DNA of 64,000 bases from contig CM068552.1 of the NCBI GenBank assembly GCA_035048495.1, forward strand, positions 17,050,753 to 17,114,752, given 5' to 3'. The stretch comes from Euptelea pleiosperma. Lineage: Eukaryota; Streptophyta; Magnoliopsida; Ranunculales; Eupteleaceae. The position numbers were made by a program, and so were the translations under genes. The notes beneath the pieces are model-generated. The model made no database searches. It was not told the DNA's origin and saw only the letters and a program-made list of their open reading frames with translations. Shown piece after piece: positions 22,301 to 34,300 of the stretch. Each line of letters begins with the position of its first letter. Position 1 is the stretch's first letter.

Positions 22301-25300
22301 CCATTTGTTGATGCACCGCGAAGTTGCATGGGACGTGTGGTCAACGTTCCTTAAAGAAATCGAGATGAGTTGGGCGATGCCGGGCTCCCTTTTGGACCTC
22401 CTCGTGAGTTGGAACTTTCTTCCCTTATATAACAAGGGATGCATTCTTTGGAATTTAATCCCCTTCGCGATCTAGTGCGGGTTGTGGAAGGAAAGAAATA
22501 AGAGGGTCTTTGAAGGCAAGAGTGAAGATTTGGCTTCCATTGTTCTCAACATCAAGGGTCTGATTTTCCTATGGTCCAAAGTATTTACTGATTGTAGAGG
22601 GCTCTTTTTTGAAGATTTTGTGTTCAGATGGGACCTCCTTTGTCTTAAAGACGGTTGATAGTTTGGGCCTTTCTTTCTTCTTTGTTTGCCTTTGCTTAGT
22701 GTAGGTCACCTCGACCTCACTAGCTGTGGTTCTTGTTTCCTTTTCGTTCCCTTCATTAATATTTTCACTTGTCAAAAAAAAAAAAATATGATACTCCAAC
22801 CTGTATTACTGTATAAAGGTTGGTGATGCAGCCAAAGTTAGAGGTTGGAGTAATATATTTTGGCACACCCCAAGACCCAAATGATCATTTTCTCAACAAT
22901 AAAAGCCTATTCCAGCTGTGTGCAATAGGGGCATATGTGGCAGATATGGGGATCATAAGGACCATCCTGATGTTGGGCCAGAAGTGGGACATATCCAAGA
23001 GCAAAGTTCACATTGTTTTGATGAATCCTAACCATCTGATTGATGGTCCTTGTAAGAGAGAACTTATGGGCAGTGGTCCAAATTCAGTATGACCAACAAA
23101 AAAGTGCATTCATGTTCCTTAGTCCAATTTTTAGGTCACTTCTTCGATTGGCCACAAAAAAACCCCAAAACAAAAACAAAAACAAAAACTACGCATCATT
23201 TAAATAATCCTATCCATCCAAATACGAGCTTTTATGTGTGCAGGAACTTACTGCCCACTTGCATTTATTAAGATGGTTGAATCGTCAAAGCAGTGTGAAT
23301 TTTGGTTTATGGCTAGTCCACAGGCTGGCCCCGACATTTGGGTGGTCTGATCAATCACCGTGTCTGCCACATTTAAAATGTCTTTGTTATCATTGGAGAA
23401 GGAAGTCTGGGTTGTTGGTCCAAGATTCCTTTGGTCATGTGAGATATATTGTATGTATAATATAAGGTGCAGTTTGGGTTGCAATTTTTTGCATGAAAAA
23501 GCTTTCATAAATATCTCCTTCTTTTTAATAACGATTGAACTGTACCATATTTTGTACCAGTTTTATAATGATCACGTCTCATCTATTATAAATCTAGTCA
23601 ATATCTACTCAATTCGAGAACCCTACTGAGTTTTGTGATCATATTCTTTTGGTTGATTCCCAGGTTCATCAATAAGTTTGGTACCCATATTATTGTTGGT
23701 GTGAAGATGGGAGGGAAGGATGTAATATATGTGAAGCAGCAGCATTCATCAAATCTTCAACCTGCTGAGGTACAGAAAAGGTTAAAGGAGATGGCAGACA
23801 AGAGGTTTCTGGACGCAAATGGACAGTATGGCGTGGATACTGAAGAAGTGTATGGGAAGGACAAGGTGTGTCATCCTCGTTTAATATTTTCGACCTAAAT
23901 AGAAATTTTTGAGAATTTAAAGCATATAAAGAAAGTTATTGATGTCGACGATTCTTGCTAAATGAACCTAAGAAATCATTATATAATAATATCGTAAAGG
24001 CTCCTTGGAATTCTGGAGTAGATAAAACTATAGTTTTCAGCTAACATGAGGTCATAAGATAACCCTTACCACAATAACTTGGTCCTTCAGGTTATCTTAC
24101 TTATCAGAAAGAAAACCTAAGAAGAAAGGTTATCACTATCTCATCTCTTTAGGATAATATACTTCCTACTTAGCGGTAAATCTGTTTTCGGATAGTATCT
24201 CTATTATTGGCTTAAAAAGTTCGTTTGTCGGTGGTTAGTTTAAACCTTTATGGGCCATAGGAATTACCCCCACCTGCCAAAACGTTGCCACTATTAGGGT
24301 TCATAGGAAACTATAAAAAACCCTATTGTACCCACCCAAACCTCATTAAACCTATAGAAATCCCAGCAACTTTTAGAGAAAAAGAAGAGAGCTAGAAAGA
24401 GAAGAAATAGGAAGCCATTAAAGCTTTAAGGAGCGCTTGCTAAAGGTCGGTTTTATCATGGGCGTTTTACCATGTTTTATAATTCATGTTTTCTTTACAA
24501 TTTTATATAATGTTTTGATGATCAAAAGCATATTACATCTTTGATTTTTACATGTGAGAGTATAGAAATCTATTTATATTAAGAGTAAGTTATTTTTTTG
24601 GAGGAAAAACATGTAATTGAATTGAGCATGTTTAGGGTTTCTCTTTGATAAAGTATGATATTTTAGTATTGTTTTCCTCAAGCATAATCATGTATGATGC
24701 GTTTTGAATCGTTACATGTGCCAGAGTTTGTATGGTGATTTTCTATGATGGAAGAATGGATAGAGAACACAACCTAGAATGTTTGATTTATAAAATCGGT
24801 ACCGAAGGTATTCATCCGTGGGTGATAGTCCCTAAAGGAGTGAAAGGCAGGGTCCAGTGCCCTTGGGTGAAGATCCTAGACCCCCTTTGATGCAAGACTG
24901 ATGATAATTAGCCTAAATGATGTGCAGAGATCAAAGATAAATTACCACAGATTAATAAAAAGTATGTAAAACAAATCTAACATCGTACCACAAAAACTTA
25001 ATCGCTAGCAAATAGTTAAATTTATTATTCCAAGGCTAAGAATCACAACCAAGCTGTGAAAACCCTCAATTATCGATTGAAGGGCCCAATAGAAATAAAG
25101 ACTCCCACTAGCTAAGGTTCAACCAACACTTGTAGGCGTACTTAATTCATTTTCCAAGATAAAGTAATGTATTTAAGGTTTAGGAAGGTTTCTGACAAGT
25201 TTTAGGATTTTTTGACAAGTATCAGCTTTTTTAGTTGAAATTCAAGTAAAAGGAGAATTGTTGAATATGTTAGCTTTTAGGTTTGATAGAAGAAAAGAGA

Positions 25301-28300
25301 AGAGAAGAAAGAAGGGTGGATTCGTTATGGGCTAAGAGTCCCATATGACCCACTTTTATATTAATGAGATACGGGCTAATTACAAACTAGCCCCTGTACT
25401 TTTACATATATTGAAGAGACCTCCCTGCATAACATAAAACATAGCATAACATAATTCCAACAGAATATTGGTGTTCGAGAAAGGGGTAGGGGGGTTTCTG
25501 ATGTTGCCGTCCACTATAGACTATAGAGAGGTCTATAGAGGGTGACATATGAGTGTAAGCGTGTAGGGATGTGCTTGGTTGCATTTTAGGGGTTTTTTGG
25601 GTTTTGGGGGTGAACAAGGGAGAAGTACTCCTAGGTGTAACCGCAGCATGGTTCAAAGTACACGTTTCGTTCATGGGCGATACTGAAATGTATCGGAAGT
25701 ACTGTTCGGTTTTGGACTAAACTTCGTGATATCAAAATGAAATGTTAGTGCAAATTTACATATAAGATGAAGTATTGTTCAACTTCGGACAAAACCAACC
25801 GAAACGTATGTAGTTTTGTCCTATAGCGAAATCGAAACGGAACAGACAAAACATTTCAGTTTTGGCCAAAACTTTGAACCATGAGCCGTAGGCACCAGAT
25901 GTGCCCAATACAGGTGCCATAGGACACTATAATAGTAAGGGAGGAGGGTGGCTAGATTTGGGAGAGGTTAGGGAGGCCTGGAACAAAATCCCAAAAAACT
26001 AGGGTTAGGCTTCCAGATGGTACGGTTAGGGTTTATGGGCAAAAGGTGTTCACAAAAAGGAAAAAAAATAGAGGAAAAGAGGAGAATAAGATAAAAAGAT
26101 ACAGAGAATTACCTTTGATTTCACACCAAATTAGCTTGGATTCGCACCAAGGAATGATGGATTCACTCCACAAGAGTTTTCAAAGGAAAGCATCAATATA
26201 ATCCATCATTCATAATGAGCAAATTAGATTAAGATTGTTTAAATATTAACTCAAATAACCCTAATCTAATCTTGACCATCCAAATAACTAATAGGATCCA
26301 ATGGCCCAAATAACCTAAAGACTAAAAAATATAAAAACTAGGGCTATGTTTGGTAAGTCATTTTGTCGGCAAATCCAAATATTTACGCGTGTATACGATT
26401 TTCGTAGCCTTTGGCAAGCTATTTTCCCTGTGAAAATATTTTGCTCGGGCCCACACATTTACCCGTCGAGACGTGAAAATAATTTATCACCCCCTTGATA
26501 AAAAAATTTCACGCCATTTTAGCCTTGGTGGGCAAAAAAATTTGCCCAATAGGAAAATGTGAGAAAACGAAGGGGTATAAATTTTTGAGCTAGGGTTTTT
26601 GAACCCTAGCTCTATCTCTCTACTTCCAATTGTCGCTCCAGTGGCCGTGCTCCTCCAGGGATTGTAAAATCTCTCTCTACTGTAACTCGATCTCTCTCTC
26701 ATCTCTCGGTGTCTCTCATCCCATCTCTTGTTCTGTTTCTCTCTTTCACTTGGTCTCTATATCCCATGTATTTTTCCCTTTTAGGGTTTGATTTGTTGGG
26801 GAAAGCATGGAAATTTTGTTTTTTGTATATGTTTATGTTATTCATGTTTTATATCATTTAATACATTCTAATTAACCATTGTTTAGTTAGAATTCATTGA
26901 TTTAGAGCATGAGACTCTTCCTTATATAATATGGAATAGGCTCCCGGGACTTGTCTTCTCGGGCGTAGATTCCCAGAATCCAACAGTCGTTTAGCTTGGC
27001 AAAAAGTGAATGCCATCTCAACGCTATCACCACTGTTGGATTCTCGTAATCCACGCCCAAGAAGGCAAGTCTCGGAACCCAACCCATATAATATAACCAT
27101 AAAACTAGCATACCATGTTTAGTTTGCTAGTGGATGTGGATGAAATGTGTGTTATGTTGAATATAAAATCATGTTGACTCCCCGCATATAATATATTTTA
27201 TTTTTTTAGTTCTCTGCAATTTAGGGATGGATCGTTACGATCGTCGTCATATTTATCGTTGCAAACGTGATATGGATCAACATATAATGGACATGCTTGT
27301 TCACTTGTTCCTGAGAATTGTCCCAAAAATGGTATACAATTTCATGTATTCAGTCGGGCCCTAACAATGATCAATATGAGCGTATTGGTACTCAAATACA
27401 AATTGAGAATATTTGTTCCCGACTAAGAACCTAGGTTGGAATGCAAAACAATGTAAAATATCTTTTGGGTCACCCCGAATTCTAATGGGATGATACCACG
27501 AAGATAGTGGTCGCAGACGATGACACATAGGTTACCCTTGCTCAGGTATCGCAATACGAGATTGGATATTACAACTTCTTTATCAGTGTCTTTACTAGCA
27601 AGGATTACATTTTCTCACATAGTACAGATGCAACCACACTTAGCAACGTATCAAAGGAGGACATTTCCAATTTAATAATGAGATGAATATCATTCGGGCC
27701 ATGAATTGATAAATGAGAGCGGGAGTTCTAATAGTGTTTTGGGACTCCGAACCAATCTCCTGTAGAGACGTATTCTCCTATGTGATGCTATGTAGATTTT
27801 TTTTTTTTGATAAGTGATGCTATGTAGATTTTGTAGATGTTTAACTTATTTTGTATTATTATAGAGCTTGCTTAAGAGTATAATTTGTATCTTTTTAGAC
27901 CGTAATCATTTTCATAAAGGGGTTAAATGCATATAGACATTAGCTTAAGGGAGAATTCCGAAATCTAAAAAGGTACACTCTTTTGGGCCCACTGACTTGG
28001 AGCCTATGGTGACAACATTTCTAACTTCTACCACTAAAATTCATTAAGTTGTTTTTTGTGCATAGATGCACTAGGAGGGATCCCAACATTAATGGTGCAA
28101 GTGGGCCCAGAAAGGTGTACCACATCTCAAATTGGTAGACATACGAGGGGTCCCAACATTCAAGTGCAAGTGGGCCCAAAAAGGTATGATTGGTAGATAT
28201 ACGAGGGGTCCCAACATTCATGGTGCAAGTAGGCCCAAAAGGTGTGCTACGTGTCATATTGGTTGATACAAATCGGTTTGATTTTTGGTGCATAGATGCA

Positions 28301-31300
28301 CTAGGAGGGGTCCCAACAGTCAGGTGCAAGTGGGCCCAAAAGGTGTACCACGTCTTAAATTGGTAAACATACGAGGGGTCCCAACATTCAAGTGCAAGTG
28401 GGCCCAAAAAGGTATGCCATGTCTCAAATTGGTAGATATACGAGGGGTACCAACATTCATTGTGCAAGTAGGCCCAAAAAGGCGTGCCATGTGTCATATT
28501 GGTAGATATACGAGGGGTCCCAACATTCAAGTGCAAGTGGGCCCAAAAAGGTTTGTTGCGTCTCAAATTGGTAGATATACGAGGGGTTCCAACATTCATA
28601 GTGCAAGGGAGCCCAAAAAGGTTTGCTAGGTGTCATATTGGTAGATATACTATGGGTCCCAACATTCACAATGCAAGTGGGTCCAAAAAGGTGTGACATG
28701 TGTCATATTGGTAGATAGATGAGGGGGCCACAACATTCATTTTGCCATTTGGCCCATAAAAGTGTACCGCGTGTTGTTTTGGTAGATAGATTTGGGGGAC
28801 CAACGTTCATAGTGCAAGTGGAGCCAAAAAAGAGTGTTTCACGTGTGATTTAGGTGGAAGTACCATATTCTTCTTTTTCTCTCAGTGGTAAAGTATTGTT
28901 TTAAGGCCATGTGGCACTGTTTCACTATGACAAGTATCGACTATGGTACATGTGCATTGCTCGGAATTTCCGTAAATTTGCCTACGCCATCCAAACACCA
29001 TGAAAATTAGGGCATCAAACAATATGGCAAGAAAATGATATGGCTGCAAACACTTTAAAAATATTTTCAGGCGTATATATATAGCCGTGAAGTTAATTTA
29101 AATGTCAGCTAACCAAACAGAGCCTACAAGTCTTTTCAAAAATCTGAAATTCGACTCTTCTTCCACCAAATCTCTAAACTCATCAGGCTCATCTGTAACA
29201 TGTAAGGTTGGGTGAGCAGCTACAAGCTCAATAGGTCTGACATCCACTTCTTGTACCTACAGAAAATGCAACGATAGAAAGCCTACATACATCGCAAAAA
29301 TAGAATTGAAGAAAAGATCAATGATGATCCCAAATATAAATACGATCAAATCAATGAACCGATGATTCTCATATATCTCGTTAACCGTAGAACGCATGGC
29401 CTTGATTAAACTACTTTAGGGGCCTTTCCCCAATGGATGGACACCTCCCAGATTAACTTCACATGGATGCAAGAGTGATGAGGGCTTTAGGATACCCCTA
29501 GATTGTACCAGCGGAGGATGAAGATTGGGTCCATTCCCTTGTATTTGTACTTTGATGACTATGTGGGCCCCGATTTGAGTTCTCCATGATCGTGGGAGCA
29601 GAAGACCCCACATGTGTGCGCATCTTGAAGACTCTACATTAGAAAGATGCATGTGGGTTGTAATGGGGAACTTCTTGATAGTTTTTATTGCTTTCTAGAC
29701 TTAGGCTCTATTTGGTTAGTCGGCGTTTTAGTTATGAGAGAATATATTGTCGCAACTAATTACTTCACAAGTAAATATTTGCGCCTGAAAATATTTTTTA
29801 AGCGTTTGGCAGTCATATCATTTTTTCGCCAAATTTTCCGACGCCCTATAATTTTCTTGGTGTTTGGATGGCGTAGGCAAATTTATGGAATTATCCCGTG
29901 CAATGCATATGTACCATAGTCAATACTTGCTATAGTGAAACAATGTCACATGGCCTTAAAAATTGCTTTACCATCGAGAGAAGGAAGAATATGATAATTC
30001 CACCTGAATCACACATGGCACTCTTTTTTGGCCTCACTTGCAACATGAACGTTGGTCTGCCAAATCTATTTACCAAAACAACATGCAACACTTTTATGAG
30101 TCAAATGGCTGAATGATTGTTGTGGCCCCCCCATCTATCTACCAATATGACACGTGACACACCTTTTTGGGCCCACTTGCACCTTGAATGTTGGGACCCC
30201 AAGTATATTTACCAATTTGAGATGTGGCACACCTTTTTGGGCCCACTTGCACTTGAATGTTGGGACCCCTCGTATGTCTACCAATTTGAGACATGGTACA
30301 CTTTTTGGGCCCACTTCCACCATGAATGTCGGGACCCCTCCTAGTGTACCTATGCACCAAAAATCAAGCTGATTGATACTTTCTAGTGGTAGGAGATAGA
30401 AATGTTGTCACCATAGGCTTCAAGTCAGTGGGCCCAAAAGTGTACCTTTTTAGATTTCGAAATTCTCCCTTAAGCTAATGTCTCTATGCATTTAACGGCC
30501 TAAAAAGATACAATTAGGCAAAGTCGGTGTTTTTAAACGCTAATGCGTGAGGCTTGCTTCACGAGCCAAATCCTCATGCATTTTTAAGTAGCTAAATAAT
30601 GAAATATAAATAGCAAATGTTCCAAAAAAAAAGAGAGAATCAATGAATAATCTCAAAAAATAAGAAAAAAATTATGGCAATTCGAATTTCAATATCCAAA
30701 TTCTAAACTCATCAAAATCAAATTAAAAGAGTACCACAATCATATTCATAGTTTCATACTTCCATATCCAAAGTTTGGAACTCATCAAAATCAAATTATA
30801 AGTGTACCTCATCCATAGTTTCATACTTCCAACTTTCCAAGTGTCACGCCCCCAAATCCGATATTTGGTCATATCGACCTTTCTCATATCTTGAGACGCG
30901 ATCTGATCATACAAACGCACAGTTAAACAAAACTGGTATCACAATGCAGCGGAAATACACCGGATAATTTTTTTCATTTTGTTTAAACAATCCATAAGAC
31001 GAAACGCACTTCATTGACACATTAATAATGTTAGAGGATCTCTCACCTCAAACAAAACCGTAATATGCCCATCCAAAAGAAAACATTGTATATATATCGT
31101 GCTCCCAAATACATGTTACTAAACGGTCAAACGACCTACATAACTGATGTATCATTCTACAAGATAGAAGAATTAAACAAAATATAACATCGTCTCTAGC
31201 ACAAGTCTATCAACAAAAATGCTAGAAGCATCAGACCAACTTCTCATTATCCTTTTTTGAAAACAAAACATTTTAAAACGATGAGCTAGGGCCCAGTAAG

Positions 31301-34300
31301 TACATTCCTCATGCGTAAAACCATTTAAATCAGCGACTTTTGTTTATTTTAAAACAAATACGATTTGCAAATGAATTTCACATGTAATTCGATAAAACTC
31401 AATTCTCCATCAATTACTTGCGTAGAACTTCGAATACAATGAAGACTTTTCATATAACCGTCAACCTTTTTCTTATCAGAATATCCGTGACCATTTCTAT
31501 AAAGTCAAACTATCAATTCTGATGTATTCCTTACCAACATTCCATCGGTCCTAGTGTACAATGTCAACACTTCTAGTCTACAAGTAAACCCCCTAATGTG
31601 CACACTAATTGTTTCCTTAGGTATCCTCTCTCTGGATTCCCTAATTTTCTTTTAGGTATAAATACCCGAGGGGTCTCATGAATGAGACAACGCCTCTTCT
31701 TTAGGGGACTGGAACCCCAAAGGGTCTTAAGGAAATAAGACAACGCCTGATGCTTTAGGGGACTAAAACCCCAATGAGTCTCAAAGAAATGAGAACGCCT
31801 AATTCCAACTAATCTGATATTCCACATTCCCAATCACGTTCTTATTCATGTCCTTAATCGTATTTATATGCGTAAAATAATAATGTTTGTAGAAACATCT
31901 TTACATGCATAACATTCATATTTTTGCATTTTGAAACTAAAAATAAGAACATTTAAGCCCTATTAATATCTTAGAAAGCGAATACATAAAACGGATGAAA
32001 AACGCATATATCTCATTTTAAATAAATTTAAGCATGACTTCATCTAACTAAATAGATTACACATGTCCTCATCTATCATAATTTCATGCTTTTAAGATTA
32101 CAAGAAATTATCAATGCATTTACACATTTTATGTGGAAAATACAAGAATTGGGATTTTTCTTTGCTAAAATTTAACAGATAACAAGAATAACATTTTCAG
32201 ACATTTTCCCCAAAAATAATAGAATTTTCTAGAATTTTTCTACAATATTCTGTGAATTTTCTACTATTTAAAAAAAAATAAAAAATAAAAAAAATATTTA
32301 TAAATAAATAATAATTAATCAATTAATTAAATAATTAATTAATAAAGGCATAAAATAAATAACTATGTACTTACAAGTGAATACGCTAGAATCCCAAATC
32401 CTTGAATCTCGTACGATGCGAATCTCGAGGTAGCGCATATCTCGAGGCAGTAGGTCCCAAAAAAAACTTTTCAAAGGACCTCCTGAATATTTTCAGGAAT
32501 TCCTAGGAATTTTTTAGAATTTCTTCTAGTTAAGGGATTTTTTTGCAAATATTCTTACCTCAGGGGTTAGAATGCAAATACCCAAATTGATGTAATTTTC
32601 TTAAAGCATGGCCTTGTATTTATAGAGGTTGAAAACTCATAACTTTTCATTTCTATCCGATGTGGGACTATAATTTTGAAAATTGTCTTTTTTTTTTTTC
32701 AAATTTTATATTTTTGATATCAAACTATATCTTTAAAATGTTGCCCAGAACTAAACACAATAACTTTTGACTCGCACGTCCGATTTGGACAAACTTGATA
32801 CCGATAGAAAGCTATTGTTGAGACCTTTAAAATGGCATGCATATAATGTTCAAAGTATTATAAAAAATCTACTATAATATTGCTAGAAATAGGGTCATTA
32901 CACCAAGTCCCTTAAAACAAAACTTAAGATTGTAACAGCCATTCTAATCCAATGATTTTAAACGCGATGGCTTGGCGCAAGGCGCTTCAATGGCCTAAAG
33001 TGTTAGGCTCAATCCTCATGAACATGTCTTTTTAAATAAATACTGAAAATAAAAAGTAAATAAATACAATAAAAAAAGGAAAACTTTAGTTAAATTTGTG
33101 AAAAAATAACATTAATCCATTTTATGTGGGGAAAAGAATTTTTTTTTTGCTTTTATTTAAGCTAGAATAGCTTATTATTACTATTATCATTAAATGGGTC
33201 AGGCTTAGGAGCCCCCCTTTTTTCTAGCCCCTCTTGGGAATCGGACTCGAGGCCATGGATTCTGAGAATCCAACGGTGGTTGATAGCGTTGAGCTGGCAT
33301 TCACTTTTTTCATTAAGTGAATGCCAACTCAGCACTATCAACCACCGTTGGATTCTTGAAATCCATGGCCCCGAGTCCGACTCCCGAGAGGGGTCAGAAA
33401 AAAGGAGGTCCTCGAAGCCTGAGCCTTATTTAATTATGATTTATAAAAAAAAATTGATTTTAAGGTAAGTCGCCCCCCATTGACATATGCATGTGAGACG
33501 CAAGCTTCTAAGACAAAGCATTAAAAAAGGAGTGATGCGTAAGCCTTTTATAAAGCCTCAATAGACGAGGTGTAAGCCTTAGGGCATTTTGGGAAGCCTT
33601 TTAAAACACTGAGCAAACTCTATCTAATACAAAGAAAAATTAAACATCCACAAAGTCTGCATAAGAGAATACGTCTTTAGAGGATATTGGTTTGGAGTCC
33701 CAAAACACTACTTAAAAACTCTCGCTCTCATTTATCAATTCATGGACGGAATGATATTTTTTTATGAACCTCCGCGGAGGGAGGGAGAATTTATTGAAAG
33801 AAAAAAGCAAAGAACACCTAAGCAAGGGGGGACATAAGAGCCAAACCCCTCAGGAGGCTAAACAGAGGAAAACAAAAAGACCAGCGAAAGCTCGAAGAAA
33901 CACAAAGAGCATTAATCTGTAAACCTATAGGTAGGTAAGCCGATCATTTCGCGTTGGATAATCCCACCCAAATCATTAGGAGTAGAATGCCACCAAGTAA
34001 TCTGCGAAGACATAGAAACGCCCATTTAAGCCAAAAGATCCGCAGCTGCATTACCTTCTTGAAAAATATGAGAAACTCTGAATTGCATAGAGTCAATCTT
34101 GAAAAGACAGTTCACCCATTTGTTCTTGAGATCCCAAGGCACCACAAGAGAGCGGGAAGAAATTTTTTTCGCCAAGGTGGATGAATCACACTCAAGCCAT
34201 AAAGAAGTCCATCCTTTCTCCCATGCAATATTAATTGCCGTGATAGCTGCATATAATTCAGTGTAAAAAGTTGAATGAGTGCCAATATCAAGAGCAAATG

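Larger units (their letters stand above)
18660..22786 (+). mobile_element. L1-type LINE, nearly complete but inactive (plus strand)
   Basis: In order: ORF1 tail (18677-19054), endonuclease (19051-19764), RT (20220-21500), zinc-binding domain (about 22130-22480), 3' untranslated region and a 13-base poly(A) at 22774-22786. The ORF1 start is missing, so it is 5'-truncated. Frameshifts and stops in every domain make it non-functional. It lies in the 13.3-kb MACPF intron in the same orientation as the gene. Confidence 0.9.
26342..29124. mobile_element. PIF/Harbinger-like element, copy 1
   Basis: The left end GGCTATGTTTGGTAAG and the inverted right end GGCTCTGTTTGGTTAG form short imperfect terminal repeats. 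Inside are a decayed Myb/SANT-like coding remnant (27225-27560) and an array of 69-bp repeats (28070-28860). A second inverted copy lies at 29704-35512 and shows the 3-bp TTA duplication of this superfamily. Here the flanks are TAG and TAC. A small MITE (26933-27085) inserted into this copy only. Confidence 0.7.
30525..33613. mobile_element. hAT-like element of the GTGTTTTAAA type, carrying a solo LTR and a MITE
   Basis: Left end CGGTGTTTTTAAACGC and inverted right end CAGTGTTTTAAAAGGC. Flanks GGCAAAGT and AGCAAACT match at 6 of 8. Harbinger copy 1 has the uninterrupted site near 27862-27880 (GCTTGCTTAAGAG). Interior words such as GAGGCTTGC, GGCTTGGCGCAAGGCGC and AAGCCT repeat degenerately. 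Nested inside are 30842-32902 and 33196-33425. Confidence 0.6.

Noticed and set aside
28021..28699. Long open frames with 23-residue repeats (minus strand, and counterparts at 30117-30372)
   Set aside because: They follow from a 69-bp tandem repeat with a period divisible by three and lie in a non-coding part of a transposon; several frames are open at once.
28060..28860. Possible CRISPR-like direct repeats
   Set aside because: Units are contiguous tandem copies without spacers, in a plant transposon.
33954..34184. Plus-strand frame opposite the RNase H region
   Set aside because: Shadow of the minus-strand LINE RNase H frame.
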